Numbered from the stretch's first letter, positions 11,550 to 26,000 are shown. The stretch is 64,000 nt of DNA from Lagopus muta (GCF_023343835.1 NC_064443.1:11222001-11286000), one strand, 5' to 3'. Notes: generated by a model not told the origin, from the sequence alone. Numbers and translations are program-made.

Positions 11550-14500
11550 GTAAGCAAAACGCGCCGGGGGTCAGCACTGGGACACCCAGGGACTGCTGCA
11601 GCACGCTGGGCTCCTCTGTGTTCCTCATTGGTCCTTTGTGCAGCCACTGTCGTGCCAGGCGGCTCCTTGCTGCTGCTGTGTAATGAATAAGTTCACCTGA
11701 TGGGCATCACCACCTGTGGTTAGCAGGCAAGTGGGTTTACTGGGCATGTGGTCCCCTGGAGAGAGCGAGTGGCAGCATGTGAGAATGCACGCTTGTTCCT
11801 TTTATGCAAGGAGCTCCTGCCAAGGACAGAGGATGTCTCAGAAGATGTGATCTGTAGGGCTCTGGTGTAAAGACAGTTATTAACTCCAACAGTTGCCTGC
11901 CCATTTTCTTATCTTTGTCTTGGTTCTGCATCCCTCCCCATGAGCCCCTGTCCCAAGGGACTGTTGGGATGTGTGGACTGCAGCAGTGTGTGCACAGGGC
12001 TGCTGTACACCTCTGCTAGTTCTCTGCAGCTCTGGTGCTACAGTTCCACCCCTACTGCAATGTAAAGTAACTTGCAAATTAGAATTCTCTGTACAAGGTA
12101 ATGAGCTTAATCTGCAGAAAGAAACAAACAACTGTGCCACTTTCTGAAGATGATCTGTGGCCAGAAGTGGGCTGGTGAGTGTGACTAAACCTGAAGACAG
12201 TCTGCTAGAGCAGGGTGATGTGCATATCTGGCTGTCAGTCACTTTGCAGCATGGTGAGGTGTTTTGTGCTGGCTGAGCTCGGTGGTGTTGACAGCTGCAG
12301 ACCTTGAAGAAATGTCTCCTGAAACTGGAGTTCTCCGTTCAGACTGCATGCTGTTCAACTGCCTAGCTGTGACTCCTATTCCCATTCACCTGGCAGAGCA
12401 CTCTGAGTGAAAGTGTGGAATTTGAATACTGGAATTTGAATATCACATGGAGGGTGGTACAGCAGAGGTCCAGACTGAATGAGCTGCTGGAGATCTGCAG
12501 ATCTGCATGAACTTCTGGTTGGGGAGGGAAACCCTGGCACCTGGACACTAGCTGCTGGCTTAGATGAGTCACTGACTATTGCACTGAAGAGATTAGTATC
12601 ACTTGAGAGCACGGGAGCCCTTCATCAGAAAGTATTTTGCTTGTTGGACTTGCAGCTGGAGCAGCAGGAGGGTTCCATAAAAACAAAAGCAGTGAACAAA
12701 GCCAGAAAGCATCCCCTAGCCCAGGCTTCTGTGTGTTTGCAGCTTGTTTGATTCCAGTTTGGTAGTGGAACTAGATTAAAGTCTTGAATGTTAAAGAGCA
12801 GGCTTTATGAAAACCTTTTTTGATCTGGAGACTCTGTGAATAAATCTCGAGTGCATACAGCACATGTGCAGGGATTGGTGAGTTGAGTTTCCTTGGCTTT
12901 TTGCTGGCTCTGGGTGGTTCAAGTAAAACCACTAAATCACAGCTGTTTGAAATATGGAAGGAGTAGTAAGTACTTGAGATGATTTGAATTCAGTCTTTTC
13001 TGAGTCTGTGCTTTTAGGGTGCATAAAATTAAAAGACCATAGAGAGGACTGCATGCTGCATATATGCGATTGTATTCTTTGAGATAGCCAGCTGATTCTG
13101 TCCAGACCCTACTGAAACAGTGCCCCAGCACAACTGCACTGGAAGAAATGGTTTTTAGTCCATTTAAGTGCAAAAGATCATGGCTGAACAAACTAACTTC
13201 TGGAATGTGAGTTACGGTTATTATCCAAGTCGCGCTCTGCCTCATTCTTGTGCAGCACGAGTAGCAGCTCGGTGTTACCTAGGAGAGCGCTGTTTGTTCC
13301 CTCCTCTGCTCTCCTTCTTTGTAAACAGCATAGGGGGTGATTTCTGCCCTACTTTGTGTCCCACCTTTTTTTTTTTTCCCTTTAGAGTAAGGATAAACAT
13401 ACAACTGATGTGCTGTGGGCAGAGCTAGAGCCAAGAACCTTTGCTTGTGGGGCAGGGGGCATCTTTCTCCCCGTGAGGAAACTGATGTTGCATTTCAGCT
13501 GTAGACATTCCTTTCTCATTGCTTCCCGTGCCTGGCAAGCAGTTGTGTATGCAGTGCTCTGCAGAGTGCTCAGAATAGTGATATTTTGGGTATTGGGTAT
13601 TTCTAGGACACATACTTCATCTGTGGTGTCAAGCCTCTGTATAACTACCTCAGACTCCTTGTTCAGTTCAGTGAAAGACAGATCCAGATAGTTTGATCGT
13701 CTTGCATCTTGTCTCATAGTTCTGTTTCTGAGATGTCCACTGCATGCTGAGCTGCTCTTCACAGGATACACATGCTCTGTTCATTTGATTATTAATCCTT
13801 GTAATAACAAGGTTTTTGTTTCAAAAGTGTTGAGCTTCTCTGAGCATAAAAATAATGCGGGTGTACACATACACAAGTGGGATGAAGGACAAAATTCCAA
13901 ACATGTTCCTACATTTTGCTTCTAAAAGCAGGTGATATCTGCACCATGTCTGTGTGAGAATAAACACTGTTGTTATGTTTCAGTGCAATTTTTGTGTAAC
14001 TGCAGGGCTGGAATGGTTTGATGTCACTGAAGATGCAGGCAGCACTCCCATACTGTGTTCTAGAAGCTCAGCTCGAAGGGGAGCCATGTGCTTCACCCAT
14101 CGGGTGCAGCAGAAGGGATGAGAATGGTTGGATTCTGCTTTGTTAGAGGAGCATTTGAGCTCTGTGTGCTGTTTGGTACCCACCACCTTGGCAGGAGGGT
14201 TCTCCCCTTTGGTTGGAACCAGTTGTGGGTTCTTTGGGAAGTGAACTGGTCCTTCTAGCCCCTAGTAGCCTTAAATTGTGAGGTAGGCTTATATAAAAAA
14301 AAAAATGTTGTCAGCACTAAGCACTGTAATGTTAAATAATTCATTGGCTGTCTTTTGAATTGTTTGGTTTTAATGACCTCACCTATATTTCTCTAATTCT
14401 AGAGACACTTCTACATTCCTGTAACTTAAAAAGGCTTGTTTGACTCCTAATACTGAAACTGGTGAAGGGCAGAAAAGCCAGATGTTTCAGCCTGACAGGA

Positions 14501-14941
14501 AAGTTTGCTTGGTAGGAGACAAGTATATGGAGAATGAGTCTTGTATCTGATAATCAAGAATGTAGGAAGCAATTAGGATGGATTGCTGCATTTGTAGAAA
14601 AAATCACAAAGGATTTTTCAGGAGTTGTGATTTAAAAACGGTGTCCAAACCCAGACAGGTTAGTGTGATTGTAGAAGAACAAGGTCCAGTAAGGATACTG
14701 TAATTTTATGTAGCATCAGGAAATCACTAAATACTGTGCCTGCAGTCAAGGGGAAAAAATAATGGATTGAAATATTCATAAAGAAGATGTAATAGAATAA
14801 AGATAGCAAACAACCTCTAGTACAAGGGATAGCCTTCGTTAGGGTAGGTGAGATGAAGAATAAGGTTGTCGTTTGTACTTCCAAAGTACTAATGCAGAGA
14901 GAATTTTTGACAAATGCACGCTGTTCTGGAGGAAGGACATC

Positions 14942-15085
14942 ATGGAATCATAGAATGGCCTGGGTTGAAAAGGACCACAATGATCATCTAGTTTCAACCC
15001 CACTGCTGTGTGCAGGGTCGCCAACCACCAGACCAGGCTGCCCAGAGCCACATCCAGCCTGGCCTGGAATGCCAGGAGATGCAGT
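14942..15085 (-). repeat. CR1 LINE 3' end, reverse orientation
   Basis: Opens with 'ggaatcatagaatggcctgg', then a 'gatcatctagtttcaacccc' block, then 'accaggctgcccagagccac' and 'atccagcctggcctggaatg'. This is the reverse complement of the CR1 3' region, well preserved and hence fairly recent. Confidence 0.92.
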
Positions 15086-16504
15086 TGAATGCTGCATTAG
15101 AGGAGCAGCAGCTATTTTTTGCCTCTTCTGGGAGTGTTGGAGAAGCATAAGCATTGAATGGTGTAGTAGGCTGAAAAACAAATAAAGACTCAGTCCTTGA
15201 TGTGTGCGGGTAGCCTGGGAAGCTCCCTGCCACAGGATGTTGTGAATGCCAAACATCTGTGTGTATTTGAGGGCACAGGGCAGTTCCACAGAAGAAGGAG
15301 CTATTGAAGATTCCTAAATGCACGGAACCCACCTCTGTCCCAAGTTCCTGAGCTGCACATCACTGCAACCAAGGAGAGTGTTCAGGGAGGCAGAGAGCTG
15401 CTGTGTGCTTACTCCATTCTTACGGCTTCAGGCCATCGCCAGAGCTGGAACAACTGCAATCTGGTTTGTCAGAACTGGGAAGGGGGAGAGAAATAAAAAT
15501 AAAACTTGTAAAAACAGAAACCAGCGCAGCTTGTGGCTCGAGTTTCTGCTGCGCTGGTGGCGATGTGCCGTGTGCACCTCTGCCTTGCTGGAGGCATTGC
15601 CTGTGAGATATTACAGCCTGCAGACTGTTGACTTGGGTTTGGAGAGTATATACTGGGAAACTTGCAGCTGGGGAGAGTGGTGTGAAGGTGTGCATTCTAA
15701 GCAGGGAAGCTGACATTTTCCCTTCCCCTTTGCTGTGTGCTGTTCCTTGCTGCCCTAAGATACTGTATGTTTTCCTGAGTTACAGAGACTGTCTTACTGC
15801 TGATAGCCTGAATCTTCTTGGTGTGGATTTCCCCTCTTTAAACAGTGTTTCTTGCTTGGTAGTGTGCTGTAACTTAATTTGAACTAAAATGAGTGATGTG
15901 CAGACCTTTAAACAATTCAATCTCTTTTCCAAATGTTTTCAAACTCACATAGGCCATGGTGAGTGTAGGTTCAGACTTTTTAGAAGTTCTCAAAAAACTG
16001 ATCTTATTTTAGGACTTGTCTAAACATTTAAAAATGACAGAGCTCAATTCTAGTTGCTTCACCTTTGCAAGCCTGGCCTTGCACTTGGTTTTAAATGCTT
16101 ACCCAAATCTGCAGAGAATGCAGTGCAGGATGAGGTGTTTCTTTGAAGGTTTCCTTTTGCTTTCAGTAGGATGAGAGCTATGCCAACCTGACTGTCCTTT
16201 TGTCCGTAGGCTCTCTACTGTTGGATATTGTCCCATTTTTCTCTTCTTTGCTGAGTATCTTTGCTCTTGTGATCCTTGGGGAACAGCTATGGAAGGCTGG
16301 CTGGTAGCAGAATATACAGTTTAGATCTTTGGAGGCTCTTAAGACTCAAAGCTCAGCTCATGTATTTGGTGAGATTGGAGGCTGTTTGCAAAGATGCAGA
16401 AACCAACGTGCCTAAGTCCCATGTCCTGTAGCAGAAGTCACTCCATGGGCTGGCAGAGAAGCCGTGTGCTCAGATCTCCATTGTGTGTTAGAAATATGCT
16501 TTAA

Positions 16505-16592
16505 CTTGTGGTTGGCCCTGAGGTGGTCAGGCAGTTGGACTTGATGTCCTTTGTTGGTCCCTTCCAACTGAACTATTCAATAATGCAATTTC
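16505..16592 (+). repeat. CR1 LINE 3' end
   Basis: 'ggtcaggcagttggacttga', then 'ggtcccttccaactgaacta' and 'ttcaat', the 3' terminus of a CR1 subfamily in forward orientation. Confidence 0.85.
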
Positions 16593-19500
16593 CAGTTCAT
16601 AATGATGCACATGTTAAAGAGAGCAACTTCATCTTAGATCTTTTTAATTCTTTGTTTCTTTTTGTTCTTTAACAAAAAATTGTTTGCATTTATTTGCAAA
16701 TATTTTTCACTTTCTTGATGTGTCCTTTGCTGGACTACATTAAGTTTTGTTCCCTTTTGGTAGACTATTACATCATGACCATGACATGTTGCATCTAAAC
16801 TCTCTGCTGTTCCTAACAAACTACTGTAAATCTGGTTTTCCTGTTTTCTGGGTGCTTTAGCCCAGGGGACATCCTGGCAAGATAGAACTCTTGAAATACC
16901 GACAGTCAGCCAGTTATACTGGCTGCAGTGCCTGCTCGTAGGAGCTTGCATTTCCAGACTAGTGTTGCAGTTTATGCAACAGACTTGTTAGTGCATCTCT
17001 GTGTCCCTAGGGTGAAGATCTGGGTTTCCCTGAAAGGCAGAGGGAAGAGCCAGTCAGTCCTGTCCAGCTAGTGGGTGTCAGACTGCGCAGGTAGGTGGAT
17101 TGCAAACCAGATGGAGAACAGTCTCAACCAAAAAGTCTTTAAAATTCATGGCTGCCTTGAAGAGGTAACCGGTTCTGAACCACAGAGCTCCTAGGACAGC
17201 ACCAAAAAACCTTTTTCAGCTCTGAACAGGACTGCTTACGAGAGAAAGTTAGGATGTCCTCGATTTGAATGCAGATAAGAACAGAAGCTCACATTACAAA
17301 GCCATGGTGGGTGAATTTTGTCTTGTAATTAAAATTCCTTATTCTGGATAAGGTGTGAGGACCCGTCTGCGTGACTACATGTTAACAAAGTGACTGCAGA
17401 ACTCTTGCTCCAGACAGCTTATTTCTCCACCTACCAAATCCTGCAGCATCCTGGCCTTCTGCTTCTTTTGCCACTCAATTTTCTTACTGCACGCTTTCAC
17501 CCCTCTAGCCTATCGACCCATAGAAGTATGAAGGAAAAGCATTGACTGATGGCCCATGGGCTGCAGTAGTCCGACCTCTATATGCAGTCTGGTGCTCTGA
17601 ATTTTATTGCTGAAACGAGAGCTTCCACATCTGGACAATGGCTGGGGTGTAGGGCTGTGATGGTAGGGCAGAAGAGCACATTGCATCACTGCTGCTAGCC
17701 TTTAGCCTTCTGGTTCCTTGACCACAGACACCTTGAGAGCTCTTCAGTTCATGTACCAATGCTCTGTCTTGGGCTAAATTAGGAAATGCTGGATAGCAGA
17801 GGTCTCAGTCTGTGTAGGAAGGTGGTTGCTCGGGGCTGTTGAGACTGTGTGAAGTTGATCCTGGCTTTCAAGTCTGCATCTTGTTCACTCTTCTGCAGTG
17901 GAAGCCTGGGAACTCCTGTGTTTTCTATGTGTTATGAGCAACTTGGGAAGTTGCTCAGGCTTTTTGAACTGCTTGGTGCTCTGCTTTCTGATTTTGGCCT
18001 TACAGAAGCTTTGGTATTGAGTTGTGGAGATGGCAGAAAACATCCAGCTCAGATTGTTATCTAGCAGACCTGTGTAACCTAATTACCAGAATATTGAGCC
18101 GAATAGTTCATAGCTGACTGCTGATAGTCTCCCAGGCTTAAGTACTAATTTATGGAAGATTAATTGATTAAAGCTTCATTTCTGATAAAATGAGTTGAGT
18201 AATACGAGATAGAATGTAACCAGCTTGGTTTGAAGGCAAACCACAAGCAGATTGTGGTGGTGGTGTGGAATTCTGTTGATTTTGCTGTCTCTTCTGGGTG
18301 GGAGGAGATAAATGCGACTCGTGTGGTTGCATTGCATTAAATTTATTTGCATATTACTGACTGTATTCATGGCTGTAGCCAGAACTGCTGACGGTGTTGG
18401 AGTGATGGGGGAAGATGGTCAAACTGCTGTCGGGCTGTGTGCTCTCTGGAGAGTTACTGGAGAAGGCAGAAGAATGAATCTTATTTGAAATGAAGGAAAA
18501 CTCCATGGAGAAGAATTAATCCCTCCCTGCCTCGAGTGCATTAATTCTTCATAGAGCTGTCGTGGTGCTAAACAATTTGAAGACTCCTGAGGTGCTGAGC
18601 TATGCTGCTCTGTGTTTTCAGAGTGAAAAGGTTAATTTGAAGCAGGCTGTGTTATGTAAGGACTCTGATTTGCTTCTTGACAAGGGGATGGTGGACTTCA
18701 GGATGCAGTCCTTGTGTGCTTGCTTGTGGGCTGTAATGCTGCTAGCAGGAGCTCCTTGTGCAATAGGGCCCTCTGGTCTCTCTTCCATCCTGCAGTCTTG
18801 CAGGGCTGCTGCTGGCACAGAGACCGTGGTTTTCTCTTGTGGTGTAAGTGTGGAGCCAGCATCATTTCACAGAGATGAAATCAAGGCAAGATGCTGTGTG
18901 AAATGTAATGAAGAACAGTGAAGCCTACCTGTGTTGGGTATTTGAGCTACCTGCCAGCCCAGTAAGGCAGAGGACAGGGAAAACTCTCTTAGTTGTCTGT
19001 TCCCAATTTCTCCAGAGTTCTAGAGCTGGAGTAGACTGGGAGCTGCCACTGCTTATGCAGGAAGCACCAGGAACGTGCTGGAGAGCTGCTACACGTTATC
19101 ACTGTGGGTTGTCCTTCTGGAGATGGTTACCATTGGCTCTACTGAAGGCACCACAGATCCCCCACAGGAAGGAAGCAGGTTTGAAGGGCATTGAAGTTCC
19201 TTTCCTCCCTTGCAAGGTTGTCTCAAGATAAGAACCCTGGCTGTACGCAGGACAGTGTGGCTCTCGCCATGGGGTGTGGGGGGTCCCGGTGTTGGCCCCT
19301 GGGAGGCACGTGCTGTGTGGAGGTCTTGTGAATTCAGTGATGCAGCTAATGCAGGACTCCAGCTTCCCTAGCAGCACTGTGGAGCCAAAGCTGAGAGCAG
19401 GATGGATTTTGTCTGGGGCTGGGAGAGGTGCCCCTAATGACAGGGCAGGCGGTGCAGTGGGAAGGCGTGCCTTCCTGGAGGTGGAGGCCGGTAACACATG

Positions 19501-20529
19501 AATCACGCCTGTTTGAAGTAGTGATGAAATCCCCGGCAAAGGATTTCTGTAATACCTAGCCAAACAGTCTGGTGTGCTTCAGTTTCCTTTCTCTCTGGGC
19601 AGAACGGATGCTCCTGACCTACTTTTCCCAATAGCAGCTCTGTTAAACACTACCCAGCACTATACGTACAGCATTTGTGTTCTCTGTGTTGTTCACTCGG
19701 CTGCTGAGCAAGGAGCTTCCATCAGGCGTGTAGCAAACAGGGGAGAGCTGGTCTGGGATGGGGCTGCTTGTGCTTTAAACCCACAGCTGTGCCACTGCTG
19801 TGCAGCACAGCTCGGACCTCTGCTTGGGGCTCCCAGGCTGCAGAGGGGGATGCTCTGCTCTGCTGCTGTGCTGTGCGTTAGCTTTGTGCGGCGCTGCCGG
19901 GATTCAGCTAGATGGTATCTAAATGCTAATAGGACAGATAATGCCTCGAGAAATAGTCGATGAGGTTAGGCTTCCAGCTTCCTATTATGCGATTAAGAAG
20001 GGCTAAAGTTACATTCCTAATATTTAAAAGTAAATAAAATCTATAAATGTACCATTAAAATAGGAAGTTTAAATATAACTGTCCTCCTGAGGCAAATTGC
20101 AGAGCGCTGTCTAGCTCAGTATCCTGCCTTTGACAATAGCCAGAAGCAGATGCTTAATGAGTACTGTAAGAGATGGGGCATGTGCGATGTGATTTATTTA
20201 TTTTCTCTTCTCCTCCTCTCCATTTGATGCTCCCAGCTTATGGCTGTCACCAGTTTAGGGCCCTCCTTGGCTTGGAGCTGAATCTGATTATCAGATCCTG
20301 ACTACATTCATTTTTATAACCCCTTTTAACTTGTTTTTGTTTCTGGTCTCCATGGCATCCCACAGCGGTGAGCTCTACAATTTAATTGTGCACTTAAAAC
20401 GTTATATAAAATATTTTTACATCCAGTGAAAATTACCCTTGAACTGACTTAGAAAAGTTTACCTTGTCAGTGCTCTGTTTTTCTGCACTGATACAAGTGG
20501 TCATCAGTTATTCCACATTTCACATCCCA

Positions 20530-21250
20530 GTTCTATTTGTTGTGTCTCAGATCTCTCCCGTTTTCCCTATCTTGTCCTGATTGCCTCTTTGTCCATCTGA
20601 AGTCCTGCTTTGCTCAGTCTCTCCTTATATGGAAGCTGTCCCATGCTTTTGATCATCTTTGTTGTCCTTTTTGTCATTCAGTCTCCTTTTTCAGATGTGG
20701 GAAGCAGAACCAGAACTGCCTGCAGCATTCAACAACAAAATGGTGATGTGTTTCCTTTCCTGATCACCCCGAAGGCTGTATTTCCCTTTTTTGCTTGATG
20801 CTAAATGCTGATCTGACATACCAAGTTTCCAAAGTTTTCATGAGTGATAACAGCTAATTTGGGTCCTCGTATGCTTACGTAATTAGGATATTTTGTGTTA
20901 CTCTTGGTATTAATTGACATGCAAGGTACTGTGTAGTTACTTAGGAGTGCATGAGTTTGGTAACTTTTTGCAGTCTCCTCTGTATTTAATTGTGCTGAAT
21001 AATTTTATTCTCAGTAAGCTCTGCCAGTTTCAGGCCTATTCCACTTTGTAGATCGTCTTATGAATATACTGAACAGCACAGGTTGCAGAATGAATTCTTG
21101 GCAGATCTCTCTGATAACCTTCCTCCCTTGGGAAACTCTTCCACTTATGATTTCCTGTCTTTTAACTACTTATTAAATCATGATAGGGACTGTAATTCCA
21201 CAAAAGCTTATCTTTTTTTTTTCCAAGAGCCTTAGCTGACAGTTCTTTCA
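20530..21250 (-). repeat. Ancient CR1-like interspersed repeat
   Basis: Recognisable degenerate blocks: 'ctctccttatatggaagctg', 'atgcttttgatcatctttg', 'gatcgtcttatgaatatact', 'gaacagcac', 'tcctgtcttttaactactta', and 'agagccttagctgacag'. These follow the order of an old CR1-type repeat seen in birds, turtles and crocodilians in reverse orientation. Class assignment is from memory. Confidence 0.55.
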
Positions 21251-22904
21251 AAGTCAGTTTAATTCACATTAAACAGATTAAAAAGCTGTCTCTTGGATCT
21301 CAATTAACTGGAAATTGGAAATGTGCTCTTGGAATTTCCTGGGCACTACAAGACTTTCTCTCTGCTCCCGTATTACCCTGTATTTCAATGATTCTCTGCC
21401 TGAAGTTCTGTAAATGAGCTTACTTCTGCAGGATGATGGATTTAGATTTGCCTGGATTTGTATAGAAATGGTAGGTTTGCTCAGCAGGCTGGATCAGATG
21501 GGTAACTTTAAGTGAGCTCTGCTCTCCCAGAAGGATTCTGTCACAGCTAAATTAAGCTTATCTGGGTTTCCTGGAACTCCTCTACACATTGGGACCTAGA
21601 GAACTGGAGACTTTTTTTTTTTTAATTTAATTGCCTGGAAGAGTGTTTGAGGCTCAGCTGGTATTTGGGTGGACCCGGTGTTGGCATCTGATGTGACAGC
21701 TGGGTGGGAGAGCAAGAGGTTCTTGGGTAGGTAAATGAGCTGGGGGTTAAAGACAACATTTGCTCTGTGATAGCATGTCTGGGTCAGGCTGTGAATCTGA
21801 GTCAGGTACGTTGTTTCACTTTTTCTTCAGAAAGGCTGGAAGTGCTACAAGAGAAATTCTGTCTGAAGAAGTTCAGATCATCTACTGTATCCATCCTGAA
21901 GGCCTGAAGCTGGAATGATTGCCTGGTGCTTGTCTGCCTTCACACTTCTCCTTAGGCATTTCTTGTTGCCTGTTGCTGGAGACAGGATTTCTGTGTAGGT
22001 GGACTTCTGTCTGACTTAGAATAGCTGTCCTTATCTTCTTGCCCAAGGAGGATTAAGAAGGATTAGTTTTGGAACTGTTCATGCAAAAAGTGACTGGAAG
22101 CTTCTTTGACTGAAAGTACTGAGATGAGCAAAGTTAAATGAAATGACAAGGCAACTTACTGGGGTTAAATACCCTTGGGGAAGTGCCTGTAGGGTTAAGG
22201 TGGTAGTTTCTTTAACTTAGGAGCCCTAGGAAGAAATCCTGCTTTCACTGGGATACGTTGGTTTAGTCAGGAGCTCGGAGGCTGAGGGGAGGAATTGCTT
22301 GCTGGTGTTCTTTGGCTCGATCGCACAGCAAGCTGGAGCTGATCCTAAAGGATTCAAATCTTCAAATGCATAATGTGGGCAGAAAATTAGCCTTTTGTTG
22401 TGCTGAAATAACAGGAAGCTAATAGCTGACTTGATTTTCCGCTTTTTAAAATGCATATAGAATGTGATACTTGAGTTCTCTTTTTGTCGGTGTTTGGAAA
22501 TTGGGCTCAGTGAAAAGCTTAAAATTATGCAGTGGCTATGGAGAAAACTGAACTGCAAGCAGCTTGTGATGCTTTCTGTTCCTTGTAAATGTTTATGTAG
22601 TTCAATTCACGATTTAGCTGTGTTAAACATTAACTCTTCATTAGCCACTGGTACTGGAAGTTTAAACTGTTGGCTGTAGCATATCTTAGTATGCTCAAGA
22701 GGAAAAATTGGATGTGCTTGAGGTGTTAGAGGAAATGCCTGTCCGCTCCCATCAATTAATTCTGGTATAGCTAAAATTAATACTTGGTACAGCCTACAGG
22801 GAGTAGAAGCTCTTACTCAGTTTTTCCAAGGAAACCTAACAAAAGTATCACTAAAATGTTAGTGGTATCAAAAAGTAGAGAAGATGCTGGATTGGCGCTG
22901 GCTC

Positions 22905-23062
22905 AGGTTGCACGGAGGTGGTGGTGCCCCATGCATGCAGACAGCCAGGGTCAGGCTGGATGGGCTCTGAGCACCTGATGGAGCTGTGGGGGTCCCTGTT
23001 CACTGCAGGGGGGTTGGAGCAGATGGTCTGTAAGTCTCATAGGACTTAATTCTGTGATACAG
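22905..23062 (+). repeat. CR1 LINE 3' end
   Basis: 'ggctggatgggctctgagca', 'gctgtgggggtccctgttca', 'ggttggagcagatggtctg' and a degenerate 'attctgtgata' end. Typical CR1 3' region in forward orientation. Confidence 0.85.
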
Positions 23063-26000
23063 TGTGTGCGTAACATTGTTTTTGTACAACATCTTCCAGC
23101 CTGAGAAGTACCCATGTTCCAAGAGACAGCAGTAATTATCAAGGGTTTAGAAAACATCATTTGCTCAAGTGTTTATCTACTAATGCTGTTAATTCTGTAG
23201 CCTGGAAGTGTGCTGCCTTCTCCTGCCACTTCACATTTTCTGTTTTGTCTTTGGAGTTTGCTGGTTATTTTAACCTCAGCTTTGGTGTTGCTCACAGCTG
23301 GCCTAACAGAGCTGCCTTGTCTGCATCAGCCCTGCTCTGATGGGATGTGCTGGACAGGGGATTCTCCTCAGTGTTGATTTTATTTGGAAAACAGAGGTTT
23401 GTGTTCATCTCTGCAAGTGTTCTTAAACAGAGCAGCAGGGAACTGGCCTGGTTGTAGTAAATAAGACTCCAGAAGAGATGTATTTATTTAATGGGAATGT
23501 CATCCTCCATGGTGGAAAACAGCAGGTCTCTGTTGAGCATATGAAACTTAGAAGGGGGGCTGCAAGTCAGGGCTTTTGTGCAGAAAACACAGCGCTGGTG
23601 TTGTTGCTGACACTGCCTGACTCAGACGTGCTGGAGCCCAGGGGTCGTTGTGCAGCTCGAAGAATTATGCTTTTAATTTTTGTGTCTTGTGGGGCCTCCC
23701 CATGGGTGGATCTGTGAACAGTGCATGGGAGTTGCAGATGCAAATATCAGGGGCCCAATTTTTCCAATTCTGCTGGGATTGGTAACCAGTATGAAAGACA
23801 ACTCAGAGGCTGCAGCACTGTCTGACCTCCCCTCTTTGGGAGGAGTTAGGATATCAGAGAGATAATTTGCAAGGATAGAAATAATCTTTACATATTGATA
23901 TGCTGAAAAGTGCCCAAGAGAGCTCTTGTTTCTTTAATGAATGAGTCAAGTCTTTGAGAGGGATATGTGAGGTCAGAGGTAAAAATAGTGCTACAGAAGA
24001 TGCTGTCTTACTCCGATTTCCAAGTAATAAAATAGTGCTGTCGCTCCCACGTTACTGTGGTTGTTCTGTGGATGCCATGTAAGTGTTCTGTGGCAGAACT
24101 GACTAATCCTGCAGTCCTTCTGTTGTGATCCAGATTAAATAAATGAAACCCAGAAGTGTAATTTGGATATTAATATTTTTCAGTGCGTTAAAGCCAATGT
24201 TCAGAGCATTGTCTGGTACATTTTCCTATGTTAGGGGAATTCATCAAAAAAAATTGAATATTTAAAAAGAATCCCTAAGCCGTGGCAGTTGCCTTCAGAA
24301 TTAATTAAAGGCTACACACTTTTAGTGCAATCTGTCTGTAACAGCTGTGTTGTGCGCTAACAGCAAGCACAGGAAGCTGAACGCTTCAGTAAATCCATAA
24401 AGAGCTCAGTAGTGTAGGCTGTCATGAAACTATCAGATTTAAATGTAGGTTATCCTCCCTCTTCCTGTCCTCCCGTATCGTGATGGGCTGCACCCAAGAG
24501 CGAGAAACAGAGGCAGCGATGCTTGTGCTTGAGAAATAATTGGGAAAATTGAATCAAAAGGCACTGCTGGCCTTTTTCCTCTCCATTTTCAGGTAGGATG
24601 GGAATGCTTCTAACCACCGGTAGCCACGCACTCGGGTTTGTTTCTAATGTATATGTTTGTTCACTGAGCGGTAAATGCGAGTTCATCCGCTAATGGCTGT
24701 GCAGCAGAGAACAAAGAGCGCTGTGTTGGGCCTTCACCCATCGCGCGGTGAGGAGGGCTGGCTCACAGAGCGCACCTTATCACCCTTCCTGATGTTTGCA
24801 TCTTCCCGAGCCATCAAGGCTGGATACTGGCTTTTTACCTGGAGACCTGTGGTAGGAATAGCTCTTACTAAAGCTACTTCTAGAGGGATATTGGCAAGTG
24901 AAATAATGGCTTCAGGACAGAGCTCTGACCGCAGCAGGATCTGCTTTTGCTTGTGGTCTGCTGGAACGTAGGGTGAGTTGGCTTTCCATCTCTCCTCCAG
25001 GACAGGTGCTGCAGTGTGTAAAATGCTTCCTGTGGAATGCTGGCGGTGGGTTCAGCTACAGATCAGAGCTTGGGGAGAGGCTGTGTGCTGCAGTGGTGTC
25101 ATGCACTGAGCTTCAAATTCAGCTGCTGGTGGTATGGATGTTAGTTCTGTCCCAGCAGTTGTCAGCGATGATAAGTGGTGAGCAGAAGTCTTGTAACTCA
25201 TAGGCATGACCTGTAGCCAGGAAACCAGCATTTCAGAATTCATGAATTCCAAAGACACATACTGGATGTACTGTATAATTGCTGGCTGGCATAGGAAGGT
25301 TGCTTTAGCTAGAAAGAAGATTACAGATTCTTGTAAGTGGTGCAGTGTGATGTCTTTGATCTGGAGGCAGCTGAGAATCACAAGACTCTCTTCTCCATGT
25401 TGGTGTGGCTCTGTTGCAATGTAGTCAAGCTCCTGCTGGTGGATGGCCATCAGTGTATTGTTTTGTTTCCAGGCATATAAAGCTTTGAAACTGAGGCAGA
25501 GATGTGCAGCCATCGTGACAGCTGCATGATGGCCGTGCAGGGGGTACCAAGCAGTCATGTGGTTCAGGAGTTCCTTGAATAAAGTATTCTCCAATAAAAA
25601 CAGCGAAAGGGCATAAAAACAATTCGTGTTGCATCTTGGGTGAAATGTTAATGTGAACTGGAGGTGATCCAGTTAAGTTAGAGATCTGTCCTTCAGTCTG
25701 TATATCTGCTGGCTGAGCTTGCAGAGATCCCTCATCACTTCACAGATACAATCTCTGCTGTAATGAGGACCTCTGTCAAGCCCCAGGACTCTCTCAGCAC
25801 CCTGGCAAGAGACTGCATGGCTGGCTGTGAGTGAAGCAGAGTGCATCAGCTGCACTGAAGCAGAAAGCACTAAGCATTCATTGTTGGCGTGAACTGAAGC
25901 TCCAGTGTGCACGTAGGCTAAATGTCCTGTTGGTGTGGTGTGAGTTGGTGACTGTGTGCTTGGGGAAATTGCCAGCCTGGTGCCAGAATTCCCACGTGTG

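Noticed and set aside
13360..13390. Strong polypyrimidine tract and tttag acceptor-like site
   Set aside because: No matching donor at a sensible distance and no coding potential.
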